From positions 62,001 to 126,000 of the forward strand of contig JBFXGM010000007.1 in NCBI GenBank assembly GCA_050178015.1: a DNA stretch of 64,000 nt, read 5' to 3'. Under the pieces are notes generated by a model. That model was not told the origin of the DNA. It made no database searches and worked only from the letters and a program-made list of their open reading frames with translations. Position 1 is the stretch's first letter. The number at the start of each line of letters is the position of its first letter. The DNA comes from Gaoshiqia sp050178015 (GTDB lineage Bacteria; Bacteroidota; Bacteroidia; Bacteroidales; Prolixibacteraceae). Positions 42,126 through 52,032 of the stretch are shown piece after piece. The translations under genes and the position numbers were made by a program.

Positions 42126-43961
42126 TTATTGTCCTAGGTAAAAGGAAGGTACAGGGGCTTGCGGGTATCCCTGCGAACGCTGTAAGACATAGCTGCGGTA
42201 AATCCCGTCCTGCATCAGTGTCACTTTCCGGTCGACTGCCGGAATATTGGTATGATAAATGCGCAACTCGCCGGGCAAAGTCGTAATCACTTCCTCACGC
42301 CAGTCGCCGAAAACATCTGCAATAAGAATAATATCGCCGGTTATTCCATCGGTTATCTTTTCTCCGTTCCAATACCCGATGGATTGACTTTTTCCGTTCG
42401 AACTGGATTCGGCACCCCATTGGTTATCGTCGCCGAAAAACAATTGGCGGGTGTTTCCCGTGTCCCACCAAATCCAATTTCGGCAGGCAGGAACTTTTTC
42501 ATTAGATGCCAAGCGTTTTCCCTGGGCGCTTAACAGGTACTTATCGGTCGAGCCTCCTTTTTTATCTTCGCTTGCAAAACATTCCAATCCGGGGGTATCG
42601 GGGGCAATATCTGCAACCATGCCATCACCTACATGAAATGTTTTATGGCCAATGCCCCAGATGTGTTGTCCGGTTTTGGCATCCAGCAAGCAGACGCCAT
42701 AGCCATTGTCGTGCCAGGGTTCGAGGGCCAAGAGTACTTCCATTCCAGCGCGTTGAGGGTCAATATCGGTCAGATAGGCTTTATCCGGATGACCTAGGCC
42801 GGCAGACCACAGCAGCGTGCCGTTATCGTCGAGCATGCAGGAGCCCAGTAACACCTCGTCCCGTCCATCGCCATCCACATCGCCGCAAACCATGTTGTGG
42901 GCGCCCTGGCTGCGCACGAGCGGATTTTCCTCGTCACCGTCCCAACGCCAAAGCTTTTCCAATTTTCCATTGTTGAGCTGCCAGGCATCGACAACCATCA
43001 GTTTATAGGTACCTCGGGCTGTCAGGATGCAGGGCGTTTTTCCATCTAGGTAAGCCATGCCAAGTTGGTTGCGGTTTTGTCGCACCAGGTTTCCGAACCG
43101 GTCGTTGCGTTCGGGCCAGTCGGCGCGAGCCCGCTCTATGCCGGTCATCCCATCGAGTACCGACAGGTATTCGCTCCCGCCATACACCCTCCCTTTTTCG
43201 TTTTTCAAATAATCGTGGCTGGCAGTCTTCAAAACCACTTCGGCCTTACCATCTCCGTCGAAATCGTACACCACAAAGGGCGAATACCACACGCCGGGCT
43301 CTATGCCGGGGCCCAAATCTTTTGTCCACAGATAGGTTCCGTCGCTCAGGTAGGCTTCAATCTTATATGTTGTCCCGTCATCGGGGTTGGCAACACCGGG
43401 GTCGACATTGCTGGCGGGATGACGAATAATATAATCGTATGCTCCGTCGCCATTCAAATCGGCTACTGCAACCCGCCCGGCCGTTACTGCCTGGTTCAGT
43501 CTGATGCTTTTGTAGTTTGGCGTTGATGAGGCCGAAAAACTGACGGTGATTTTTTCGGACAATTGCTTCGTTGCCCCATCGACACTTTCGAGCCAATAGT
43601 CAGCCTGACCGAGAACCGGAACCCTATCGGTAAAACCGGTCGTCTCTCCAACCGGTTGATTGTTCAATATTTTCGTTTTCCCGCTTGCCGAACGGTATAC
43701 ATTGAACTGTACTATGTCGCTGTCCGTTTTCAGCAATCGCCAATTCAAATAAACCGCTTTCCCTTTTTCTGTCCAGGCAGTAGTCAGGCCACGGTTCAGT
43801 TGTTCTTCCAACCGTGTTTCGGAAAAACCCGCAACCAATGGCTTCGGCTCGTGTTGCGGATTCAAGATTTCGTAATAATAGAAACGTTCACGCGAGTCCT
43901 GCGCGATCAGGTTCGACTGGAATAAACCAAGAAGGGCTATCAGACCGAGATATTTTTTCAT
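42126..43961 (-). CDS. PL11 rhamnogalacturonan lyase
   Basis: Endo-lyase that cuts the GalA-Rha backbone of rhamnogalacturonan-I. It has 611 residues with a signal peptide ending near LIAQDS. An N-terminal Fn3-like domain (about 55-145) leads to an eight-bladed propeller with calcium loops DLNGDGAYDY, DFDGDGKAE and DVDGDGRDE. Further family landmarks are IRHPASNVDPGVANPDDGTTYKIEAYLSDG, ALEPWHDNGYGVCLLDAKTG, and DDNQWGAESS...DGITGDIILIADVFGDWREE. This is the enzyme that best defines the substrate of the locus. It is transcribed 24 nt after the second GH2 gene. Confidence 0.93.
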   Translation of the reverse strand: MKKYLGLIALLGLFQSNLIAQDSRERFYYYEILNPQHEPKPLVAGFSETRLEEQLNRGLTTAWTEKGKAVYLNWRLLKTDSDIVQFNVYRSASGKTKILNNQPVGETTGFTDRVPVLGQADYWLESVDGATKQLSEKITVSFSASSTPNYKSIRLNQAVTAGRVAVADLNGDGAYDYIIRHPASNVDPGVANPDDGTTYKIEAYLSDGTYLWTKDLGPGIEPGVWYSPFVVYDFDGDGKAEVVLKTASHDYLKNEKGRVYGGSEYLSVLDGMTGIERARADWPERNDRFGNLVRQNRNQLGMAYLDGKTPCILTARGTYKLMVVDAWQLNNGKLEKLWRWDGDEENPLVRSQGAHNMVCGDVDGDGRDEVLLGSCMLDDNGTLLWSAGLGHPDKAYLTDIDPQRAGMEVLLALEPWHDNGYGVCLLDAKTGQHIWGIGHKTFHVGDGMVADIAPDTPGLECFASEDKKGGSTDKYLLSAQGKRLASNEKVPACRNWIWWDTGNTRQLFFGDDNQWGAESSSNGKSQSIGYWNGEKITDGITGDIILIADVFGDWREEVITTLPGELRIYHTNIPAVDRKVTLMQDGIYRSYVLQRSQGYPQAPVPSFYLGQ

Positions 43962-43985
43962 AAGTCATCTGTTTTAGGTTTTCAA

Positions 43986-46400
43986 TTATCGGGTGACCAG
44001 CTTTTTTTCTGCATTTTTCATACCATCGGCAAGGATGCTTACATGTACATTTCCACTCGTTTGGGTCGAACGCAAAATAGCCATGGCAAAACCGTTGTGC
44101 AGGCTGACCGCGTTCCCTTCTGAAAAGACCTTGTCAGTATTGTGGTCACCGTTGTCAACAGCAATGAGTTTGGCTTCGCCCGAAATATCGAAGCGAATGT
44201 CCCCTTCGACAGTGGGTACGACCCGTCCTTTGCTGTCAACGGCGTATACCTTGACGTACTGCAAGTCCATCCCGTCAGCTTTCCAATCCCAGTTTTCAGT
44301 TTCAATCCGGAAGGCGACTGCTTTTCCTGTTGTTTCGAGCCGATGCCGGGCTACTTCGGTTCCGTTGATACCGGCCACTGCGGTAATATTTCCACCCTTT
44401 CCATAGGGCACATTTTTCCAGTAAATAATGTTACGGCGCTCACTGTCGTCAACCGGATTCTGTTGCACTCCCAGCGATTTTCCATTAACAAACAATTCAA
44501 CCTCATCAGCATTCGTGAATGTAAATAAATTATGGCTGCTCGCTTCTTTTCGGTTCCAGTGCGAAGAAACGGGTGTACGGCCAACCACAATATCGTTCCA
44601 TTCCTGATACTCCCCGGAGCTGTCTACAACTCCAATGCGTACCAACGGTTCATCCACAAACGCACTCTTCATCAGATAAGCCTGAGGATAAGGTTCAAGG
44701 GCATGATTGAAATAGGAATAATTCCAACCTTTCTTTGGCCATCCGCTTGATTCACCCCAATATTCCACTGCCCCCCAGTAGGCCAGCCCGACCATTTTAT
44801 TGTAATCCATCCCGAAGAATGCGCCTGTCTGGTTGCTGGTACTCGCTTCGCTTTGGTAGATAATCAGCTCGGGAGCTTTCTTCTGATATTCCTGGTAAAC
44901 ATGATATTGATAGTTATAACTCGCCACTTCCGTCACCAGTGACAATTCGGGTGGGTTGAAATTGGTGTTGAAATCAGGGTCATGCCGAGTTACCGCATTT
45001 GCGCGAGAGGGGAACATGGCCACGGTGGTCGGGCGGGTTGTATCATAACGCTTGACAAGAACATCAAGTATCCGATAGGTCGTTACACCCCAGTCGCCGG
45101 TCGGAAAACCGGTCAAGTCTTCGCGCATCTGCAACTCGTTGCCTAAAGACCACATGATGACCGATGGATGGTTGCGATCGCGTTTTATCCATTCGGGAAG
45201 AATCTTGTACCAGATTTCTGAGAACGGCCTGCTTCCCGGCCAATATTTGTCTTCGCTCCATTTATCGCACAATTCGTCCACAATCAGTATTCCATACTTG
45301 TCAGCTAGTTTCATAAATGATTCGGAATAGGGATTGTGCGAGGTCCGGACATGGTTAAATCCAAAAGCCTTTAACTGTTTAAAGAGCCTTTCTATTGCCT
45401 GGTCGTAAACTGCCGCGCCCAAAGCGCCTAAATCGTGGTGACAGGCAATTCCTTTCAGAAAGACCTTTTTACCGTTCAGTTTGAACCCAAAACCACTGGA
45501 ATATTCAATCGTACGAATCCCGAAGGTTTCCGTAACCTGGTCAATCAGCTGCCCGTTGCGGATTAAGGACACTTCGGCGGTGTAAAGATTCGGTGTTTCG
45601 CACGACCATAATTGAGGATTTATTACGGTAGCTGCCGGAAGAAGCGCTTCAACCAGTTGCAATCTGTTACCCTGCGGAACAAGCGATTTGGTCACCGCAA
45701 CTTGTTTTCCATCGGGAGAGAAAACCTTCGCTTGAATTTCGATATCCAGACGTTTATTGCTGATACCTTCGAGATCGATCTGAATTTCAACTTCCGCTCT
45801 TTGTTCCGTGATGTCGGGTGTAGTAATGAAAACTCCGTGGCGAGCTATGGAAATCGAATCCTTAACAACCATGTGTACATCACGGAATAACCCGCCACCG
45901 GTGTACCAGCGTGAATTCCTGTTTTTACCGGTCGTGGCATAAACGGCCACCACATTTTCACCGTTATAGTTGAGGTGCTCAGTAATATCAGCTTCGTAGC
46001 CGAGGTATCCGAATTCCATATCGGCAACCTTGTGGCCATTCAGCCAAACCTTTCCGGAAAGCATCACTCCTTCAAAATCGAGTAACACCCTTTTACCTAG
46101 CCAGGCAGGGTCGGCTTTAAAGCTTTTGCGGTACCAGCCCTCGCCCATATCTTTGAATCCGCGGCCACCGCTGGCAGATTTGTTCCAGGCTTGTTCAATC
46201 TGAAAGTCGTGAGGTAAATCCAATGCGTGCCAGTCTCTGTCGTCATAAGCGACAGATTGGGCATCAGTCATATTACCTAATTTGAATTTCCAGTCGAAAT
46301 TGAAAAGCTGGTTAATTCTGACTGGGCTTGCTACCGGCTGTGCCAAAAGCGCAGGTGTAAACAGGCAGCAAATCAGAATCGTTATAAAATGTCGTTTCAT
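43986..46400 (-). CDS. GH2 beta-galactosidase-type hydrolase, copy 2
   Basis: An 804-residue paralogue of the GH2 enzyme at 35801-38230, with the same domain order and a signal peptide ending in LLA-QPVAS. The acid/base is Glu422 in WSLGNELQ and the nucleophile Glu518 in IIYQSEAST. Long identical stretches such as SRWYTGGGLFRDVH and IKRDRNHPSVIMWS show a duplication, but the active-site surroundings differ (DELYDKWGSE against DELCDKWSED, YYKG-like versus WPGSRPFSE), so linkage specificity may differ. It opens the enzyme part of the locus, after the susCD terminator. Confidence 0.93.
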   Translation of the reverse strand: MKRHFITILICCLFTPALLAQPVASPVRINQLFNFDWKFKLGNMTDAQSVAYDDRDWHALDLPHDFQIEQAWNKSASGGRGFKDMGEGWYRKSFKADPAWLGKRVLLDFEGVMLSGKVWLNGHKVADMEFGYLGYEADITEHLNYNGENVVAVYATTGKNRNSRWYTGGGLFRDVHMVVKDSISIARHGVFITTPDITEQRAEVEIQIDLEGISNKRLDIEIQAKVFSPDGKQVAVTKSLVPQGNRLQLVEALLPAATVINPQLWSCETPNLYTAEVSLIRNGQLIDQVTETFGIRTIEYSSGFGFKLNGKKVFLKGIACHHDLGALGAAVYDQAIERLFKQLKAFGFNHVRTSHNPYSESFMKLADKYGILIVDELCDKWSEDKYWPGSRPFSEIWYKILPEWIKRDRNHPSVIMWSLGNELQMREDLTGFPTGDWGVTTYRILDVLVKRYDTTRPTTVAMFPSRANAVTRHDPDFNTNFNPPELSLVTEVASYNYQYHVYQEYQKKAPELIIYQSEASTSNQTGAFFGMDYNKMVGLAYWGAVEYWGESSGWPKKGWNYSYFNHALEPYPQAYLMKSAFVDEPLVRIGVVDSSGEYQEWNDIVVGRTPVSSHWNRKEASSHNLFTFTNADEVELFVNGKSLGVQQNPVDDSERRNIIYWKNVPYGKGGNITAVAGINGTEVARHRLETTGKAVAFRIETENWDWKADGMDLQYVKVYAVDSKGRVVPTVEGDIRFDISGEAKLIAVDNGDHNTDKVFSEGNAVSLHNGFAMAILRSTQTSGNVHVSILADGMKNAEKKLVTR

Positions 46401-46646
46401 AAGTTTCTTGTTTGGTTAAAGCAGCACGATTGACCTTGTGGTCTACAATTGTTCGTCATCCGTTTCCGATGATTGATTTTTTAGGAATCAAATCCGACAG
46501 AAAAGGAAGTGCTCCTAGATTATGGGAATGACCGAGTATTGTCGGTTGTAACATGCAGCATTTAAAAGGCTATTTTCTCTGTGTTACTTATCTCGTATCA
46601 GCCTATGATCAACATCAGGCCATGTACGTGTTGGAAGTAAAGTCAG

Positions 46647-46690
46647 GTAAAAAAATTACAGGCAGCAACCGCTACAATCGCTGCCTGCAA
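46647..46690 (-). terminator. Rho-independent terminator after susD
   Basis: On the minus strand GCAGGCAGC, a 13-nt loop, GCTGCCTG and then TAATTTTTTT follow the susD stop within about 15 nt. The 7-bp core arms are AGGCAGC (46660-46666) and GCTGCCT (46680-46686). It should limit transcription of the enzyme genes from the susCD promoter, so the enzymes may have their own promoter in 46401-46646 or depend on partial readthrough. Confidence 0.75.
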
Positions 46691-46699
46691 TGCAGAGGC

Positions 46700-48364
46700 C
46701 TAATAGCCCTCGTTTTGTTGATAGAATCCAGGTTTAACATTGATTTGCTCCAGTGGAATAGGGTACAAGTAACGCCCATTCTTCACATTGGCGGCATCGG
46801 TTCCATCCGGATTGTTATAGCGATCAAACTTATCGGTAATAGCCGATTGCCATTCATTCCAGCGAACCAGGTCGAACCAGCGCACACCTTCGCCCATTAG
46901 CTCAACGCGACGTTCCCGTTTGATAGATTCCATCGCCGCTGCTGCGGATGAAGCTACTTCAGGCGTGCACCCAGCTCTTTGGCGAATTCTATTCACGATA
47001 TTCATTGCCGCGGAAACATCTTTGGATGCCAGAATTTCAGCATACATCAAAAGAATGTCTTCATATCGGATAATCGGAAGATTTACCGGCCAGTCGTCTG
47101 CATTTAGCATACTGGATTCAACATCAAGCGACATGTTCAAGTTTGCGATCTTTCTCTTTGACGGAAGATATTTGTAAAAAATGCTATTCGTAAAAACGTC
47201 AACTTCTGTACCATCGGCCAATTCCAATTTATCTGTTGTCTGAGAATATGCGGGAAAATTAGGTTCAGCATCATATCCGGTAAGAACAGAATAACCTATT
47301 CCCCTTATATCTTTTCGATCCTCTCCGTTAACAGAGTATGTCTTATCAAACTCGTACATCAGGCTTTTCTCCACCCAAAAGTCGTTTCCAAAGATTCGTT
47401 GTCCGGTATACGTTGGCGGAAGCGCCGGGCCAAACCAAAAGATGGCTGGATTTCCTGTTCCCCCGGAACGGTACTGAATCGCAAAAATTGAATACCTATT
47501 ATAGTACTCATCTGCTGGCATCCACTGCTTTCTCCATTCGGTACTGTCCGGCGCCCAGAATTTATCGCCATTACTTTCTGAATATGTAATAACAGCTTTC
47601 AGTTCTGTTTCAGCCAAAGAAAGCGCTGAGGCATCATCGACCGGAAATCCGGCCATAGTCATATAAACACGCGCCAGCATAGCCTGAGCCGCAATTTTAT
47701 CGGCACGACCACTTGTTGCAATAGAACTACCTTTACTGTCTACCATACCTGAACCTAGGGGTAGTTTCGATTTAGCAGCAATTAAATCAGGCACAATGAT
47801 CTCATCATAAACTTCACGAGCGGTCGACTGAGCCACATCTTTGACAGCTGAAGGCGACATGGGTGAATCGATAATCGGAATATTTCCAAATAGTCTTACC
47901 AATTCAAAATAAGCCCAACCTCTAAGAAAATGCACTTCACCCAAAAATTGTTCCTTTATGGCATCGTTGGTTCCGAAGTCACAATCCGGAATTTTTACAA
48001 GCGCCACGTTGGCATCGTAAATCACTTTATACCAGATGTTCCATGCATTATTGATCACTGGAAGGTCATATCCCGCTCTGAACGATGAAATTTCGGAAAA
48101 TTCCCTCAAAGCATTCGGAGTCGGGTTTGCCCATACATTATCCGAACGGCATTCTGACAGCAACAGGAATTCATCCTCGGCTAAGTCCCGGAGATCGGCA
48201 TATACCCCCATGAGCCCCTGTTCCGACTGAGCCGGAGTCTGATAGAAACCATCGGAACTTAATAAATTGGCGGGTGCTGTATCAAGAAAGTCATCGCAAG
48301 CAACAGTGGCAAACAGTGAAAAGAATGCTACAACAATATGTTTATATCTGAATATTAATTTCAT
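46700..48364 (-). CDS. susD: SusD/RagB-type glycan-binding lipoprotein
   Basis: Surface lipoprotein that captures oligosaccharide and caps the SusC channel. It has 554 residues; the signal sequence ends in FATVAC with Cys23 lipidated, then DDFLDTAP, a SusD hallmark. The TPR-rich N-terminal part contains FLRGWAYFELVRLFGNIP, and the C-terminal region IRYEDILLMYAEILA and RRVELMGEGVRWFDLVRW, all characteristic. It follows susC by 19 nt and ends in a strong terminator. Ligand is inferred from the enzymes to be rhamnogalacturonan-I fragments. Confidence 0.95.
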   Translation of the reverse strand: MKLIFRYKHIVVAFFSLFATVACDDFLDTAPANLLSSDGFYQTPAQSEQGLMGVYADLRDLAEDEFLLLSECRSDNVWANPTPNALREFSEISSFRAGYDLPVINNAWNIWYKVIYDANVALVKIPDCDFGTNDAIKEQFLGEVHFLRGWAYFELVRLFGNIPIIDSPMSPSAVKDVAQSTAREVYDEIIVPDLIAAKSKLPLGSGMVDSKGSSIATSGRADKIAAQAMLARVYMTMAGFPVDDASALSLAETELKAVITYSESNGDKFWAPDSTEWRKQWMPADEYYNRYSIFAIQYRSGGTGNPAIFWFGPALPPTYTGQRIFGNDFWVEKSLMYEFDKTYSVNGEDRKDIRGIGYSVLTGYDAEPNFPAYSQTTDKLELADGTEVDVFTNSIFYKYLPSKRKIANLNMSLDVESSMLNADDWPVNLPIIRYEDILLMYAEILASKDVSAAMNIVNRIRQRAGCTPEVASSAAAAMESIKRERRVELMGEGVRWFDLVRWNEWQSAITDKFDRYNNPDGTDAANVKNGRYLYPIPLEQINVKPGFYQQNEGY

Positions 48365-48383
48365 ACTATTCTAGTTTAATTAG

Positions 48384-51300
48384 TTAAAATGTAAGGTTTA
48401 CTCCTATAGTGAAAACACGAGACAATGGGTATCCACTATAATCAAGTCCAACTGAACTTTGCCCTCCCGGTCCAGATCCATTATTCGCTGCTTCGGGGGA
48501 ATATCCACCATAGTATTTATCCCATTTTATTAGGTTCTCAGCCGAGAAATAAACACGGGCAAATGAAATAGTTTTGGGATTAACAGGAATTTTATATCCC
48601 AGGGTTAAATTCTTCACTCTTAGGTAGTTTGAAGAATAAAGCCAGCGCGAATCAAGTGTGGCGCCCGTTGTCGAGCTTAAAATATATGGCGTTTTGCCGT
48701 CACCGGGTTCTTCTTCTGACCACCATGCATTTCGCCATCGTCCCAACACGTTACTACTAGCTCCCATGCTCGGTCGGTCATTGGCGCGACCAATAATACC
48801 GTAAATCTGACCTCCGGTTTGCGCAGTCAACAGTATCGACAAATCAAAATTCTTATATGTAAATGAATTCGTCAAACCATAAACAAACTTTGGAGTCGGA
48901 CTTCCCAAATAATCCCTGTCATTTTCTTTATCATATACGCCGTCATTATTTACATCTTTGTACCTAATGTCTCCCGGACGAATCGTCTTTCCTTCAAATG
49001 TTACAGGCACAGAACTATGAGCAGCACTATAATCGTCTATCTCTTGCTGAGTCTTCCAAACTCCGATGGCATCATACATATAATAGGTGTTAATCGGCAT
49101 ACCAACAATAAGAATGTTGGAAGGATTGCTGCTGGCAAAACCGGAATAGATTGGCGTATCGTCAATTCCGAGCGATTTTACTTCATTCTCGTTGTATGAA
49201 ATATTTAAAGACGTGTTCCACTTTAGCTTTCCATTTGAATTGATAGTATTCAATTCAATCTCAACCCCTCTATTTTGAATGTTGCCCAAATTGTCCCATA
49301 CTGTTGTAAATCCTGAAGCTCCCATTGAAGGAACCTGATATAACAAATCATTCGTTGTTTTGGTGTACCAATCTAATGATAATTGAATCCGGTTATTCAG
49401 GAATGCAAAATCAACAGCGACGTCTGTACTGTGCGTTTTTTCCCAACCCAGGTCTGGGTTTCCTAAGGAGTTGGCAGTATACCCGGCAAAACCATTGTAG
49501 GTTACTGCACGCAAGGAGGGATATGCAGCCGTACTACTGATAGAATTATTACCTGTTACTCCGTAGCTGGCTCTCAGCTTCATTGCATTTAGCCAACTGA
49601 TATTAAGATCTTTAAAAAATTGCTCTTTTGAAAGTACCCAACCTCCGGATATCGCTGGAAACATCCCCCACTTGTTATTTGCTCCGAAGATGGATCCTCC
49701 ATCGTAACGTAAGCTACCTGAAATCAGGTAACGTTCGTCGAAATTGTATTGCAGACGTCCAAAAACCGAGGCCAGATTGTTCGGAGTTCTTTGGGTAACA
49801 AGATCAGTACCGATCGCGATTTTTGAACCATCGAAAGAATAGTTAATCGCGTCGTTGGGAAATGGTTTATTGAACGTTTGATTGGTCGAAAAACCGATGT
49901 TTGTTTTTTCTGATGACGCACCAACCATCGCCCCGAATGTATGTCTTTCAAAGGTGCGGTCATAGTTGACCAAAGCCTGCACTAACGTACTCCAGCTACG
50001 TGCAGTCCTGTGTCCGCCAGATGAATCTTGTCCTTCTCCTTGAGTCCAATTTCTGCTGGTACTAGAGTAAATGTAAGAGGAACCTTCCATATCGAAATAA
50101 TTGGCAGATGCCGATAATTCAATATTTAATCCATCGAGAGGCTTCACTCGTATAAACGCATTACCTATAAAACGCAAAGTTTCGTCAAGGTTTATGTTTT
50201 TTTCCATATAATAGATAGGACTGGGAGTACTGCCAGCCCAGGGATATCTCACATTCGGCTCAACGTTTGTCATATACCCCACACCGGGTTCGGAAACAGG
50301 AATTGACGTCAACACAGCATGCGACTGTGTGTCCTTTCCATTAGCCCATCCTCCGCCTTCACTTCTTGTATAGGTTGGCGCAAGTGAAAGCCCCGCGGAC
50401 AGATATTTACTGAATTTTGACTCGATGTTTGTCCGGAAGGAAATTCTTTCGTAAGACGTTCCGGTCGCGATTCCATCCTGATTTAGGTATCCTCCAGAGA
50501 ACAGGTAACTTGTTTGCTCATTCCCCCCTGTTACACTCATGTTATATTCCTGGATGGCCGCTTCTCTGAAGTACTCATCCTGCCAATCCAGCAAACTTAA
50601 TCCTTCTGAAGATGGAGTATATGTGTGTGTCGATCTCATTTCGTCGCTCATGTAATTAAACCAACGATCATCTAATACATAATTATAGTTGATACCGCTA
50701 ATTCCCAATTTGCTTAAACGTGCTGCATTCGAATCCATAATGCTGGCATCGGTTATGCCTTTTGATTTGGCAGCTGAGAGATAACTTGCATCATTCCATC
50801 TGGTTCTGAATTCCATCCACTCTACAGCACTCAACAGATCCATTTTTTTCTCCAGAGTCTGAATGCCATAAGTAGCTGTAAATGAGATTTGAGGTGCTCT
50901 TGCGCCTCCTTTTTTTGTCGTAACTATCACAACACCATTCGAACCGCGTGAACCGTAGATGGCTGATGATGCTGCATCCTTTAATACTTCAATCGAAGCA
51001 ATGTCGGCTGGATTGATACCTGCCAGTGTATTGATGGGAACTCCATCCACGACGTACAAAGGATCAGAGCTCGCATTAACCGATGCAGCTCCGCGCACCC
51101 GGATTTGCATATCAGCTCCGGGCTCCCCTGTTGTTGTGCGAACACTAACGCCAGCCAACTGTCCCTGAAGCGCTGTTTCTGCACGGGCAAGCGGTCGATT
51201 TTCGAGTTGATTTGCATCCATTTTGGAAACTGCTGATGTTAAAGTGCTCTTTTTGACTGAGCCATAGCCAATTGCCACAACTTCTTCGATCCCAACGGCA

Positions 51301-51911
51301 TCTTCTTCCATTTGCACATTGATCGTTGATTGATTTCCAATTGAAATTTCCTGGGTTTTCATACCCACAAAAGAAAACACCAAGGTGCCATCAGCGGGAA
51401 TCTGTTCAATCGTGTAGTTTCCATCAACATCGGTGATCGTCCCTTGGGTTGTACCTTTCAAAAAAACGGTTACTCCTGGAAGTGGTTCGAGAGAGGAATC
51501 ATTCACGCGCCCTGAAATGGTACGGGGTTGCGGTGAAACGGGAGGTTCAGTATTCTGAGAGAGAATTATGATCCGATCTTTCCTTTCAAATTCAATATCG
51601 GTGTCAGCAAATAATGAATTTAGCACGTCGTCAATTTTCGCATTCTCAAAATTTACCGAAACTTTTCGCTGCACATCAATAAATTTCTCACTATAAAGGA
51701 AATTGCACTCACTCAGATCCTCTATTTTCGAAAGTACCTCTTTTAGAGTGGTATTCTCCATTTTGAGGTCCATTGTTTGTGAGTATGATTTATTTGCCAA
51801 TACTCCCAAAACAGAAACCAGTAAAAGAAAAGTAGTTAGTTTCATAATTCGCAATAGTTTTTTTACAATAGGGACTTTCAGTTCCCATCTGAAACGTTCA
51901 TTTTTTTTCAT
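48384..51911 (-). CDS. susC: SusC-type TonB-dependent transporter with N-terminal STN signalling domain
   Basis: Outer-membrane importer of 1175 residues. After the signal region (LTTFLLLVSVLGVLANKSYSQ) come an STN domain (about residues 46-118, ENTTLKEVLSKIEDLSECNFLYSEKFIDVQRKV), a carboxypeptidase-like domain (130-205, ISGRVNDSSLEPLPGVTVFLKGT), the plug with SIEVLKDAASSAIYGSRGSNGVVIVTT, and the 22-strand barrel ending in FTIGVNLTF. The STN domain is the part that contacts a FecR-type anti-sigma factor, and that gene lies directly upstream with its sigma factor. This links substrate import to induction. TonB energises transport. Confidence 0.96.
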   Translation of the reverse strand: MKKNERFRWELKVPIVKKLLRIMKLTTFLLLVSVLGVLANKSYSQTMDLKMENTTLKEVLSKIEDLSECNFLYSEKFIDVQRKVSVNFENAKIDDVLNSLFADTDIEFERKDRIIILSQNTEPPVSPQPRTISGRVNDSSLEPLPGVTVFLKGTTQGTITDVDGNYTIEQIPADGTLVFSFVGMKTQEISIGNQSTINVQMEEDAVGIEEVVAIGYGSVKKSTLTSAVSKMDANQLENRPLARAETALQGQLAGVSVRTTTGEPGADMQIRVRGAASVNASSDPLYVVDGVPINTLAGINPADIASIEVLKDAASSAIYGSRGSNGVVIVTTKKGGARAPQISFTATYGIQTLEKKMDLLSAVEWMEFRTRWNDASYLSAAKSKGITDASIMDSNAARLSKLGISGINYNYVLDDRWFNYMSDEMRSTHTYTPSSEGLSLLDWQDEYFREAAIQEYNMSVTGGNEQTSYLFSGGYLNQDGIATGTSYERISFRTNIESKFSKYLSAGLSLAPTYTRSEGGGWANGKDTQSHAVLTSIPVSEPGVGYMTNVEPNVRYPWAGSTPSPIYYMEKNINLDETLRFIGNAFIRVKPLDGLNIELSASANYFDMEGSSYIYSSTSRNWTQGEGQDSSGGHRTARSWSTLVQALVNYDRTFERHTFGAMVGASSEKTNIGFSTNQTFNKPFPNDAINYSFDGSKIAIGTDLVTQRTPNNLASVFGRLQYNFDERYLISGSLRYDGGSIFGANNKWGMFPAISGGWVLSKEQFFKDLNISWLNAMKLRASYGVTGNNSISSTAAYPSLRAVTYNGFAGYTANSLGNPDLGWEKTHSTDVAVDFAFLNNRIQLSLDWYTKTTNDLLYQVPSMGASGFTTVWDNLGNIQNRGVEIELNTINSNGKLKWNTSLNISYNENEVKSLGIDDTPIYSGFASSNPSNILIVGMPINTYYMYDAIGVWKTQQEIDDYSAAHSSVPVTFEGKTIRPGDIRYKDVNNDGVYDKENDRDYLGSPTPKFVYGLTNSFTYKNFDLSILLTAQTGGQIYGIIGRANDRPSMGASSNVLGRWRNAWWSEEEPGDGKTPYILSSTTGATLDSRWLYSSNYLRVKNLTLGYKIPVNPKTISFARVYFSAENLIKWDKYYGGYSPEAANNGSGPGGQSSVGLDYSGYPLSRVFTIGVNLTF

Positions 51912-52032
51912 ACATTTGTTTTGTTAAAATTAGAATTAGCCCTGTTTGCTGCAGGGATGATTTTACTCTCTACAGGGAAGTGTTGTTGCACTTCCTTGTT
52001 TTTTTGATAGTTAATAGTTCATGCGCATATAT

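Noticed and set aside
51971..52006. Hairpin GGAAGTG-TTGTTG-CACTTCC with T-run as a terminator of the anti-sigma gene
   Set aside because: The T-run follows on the + strand, while all nearby genes run on the minus strand; it could at most be a leader hairpin of susC.
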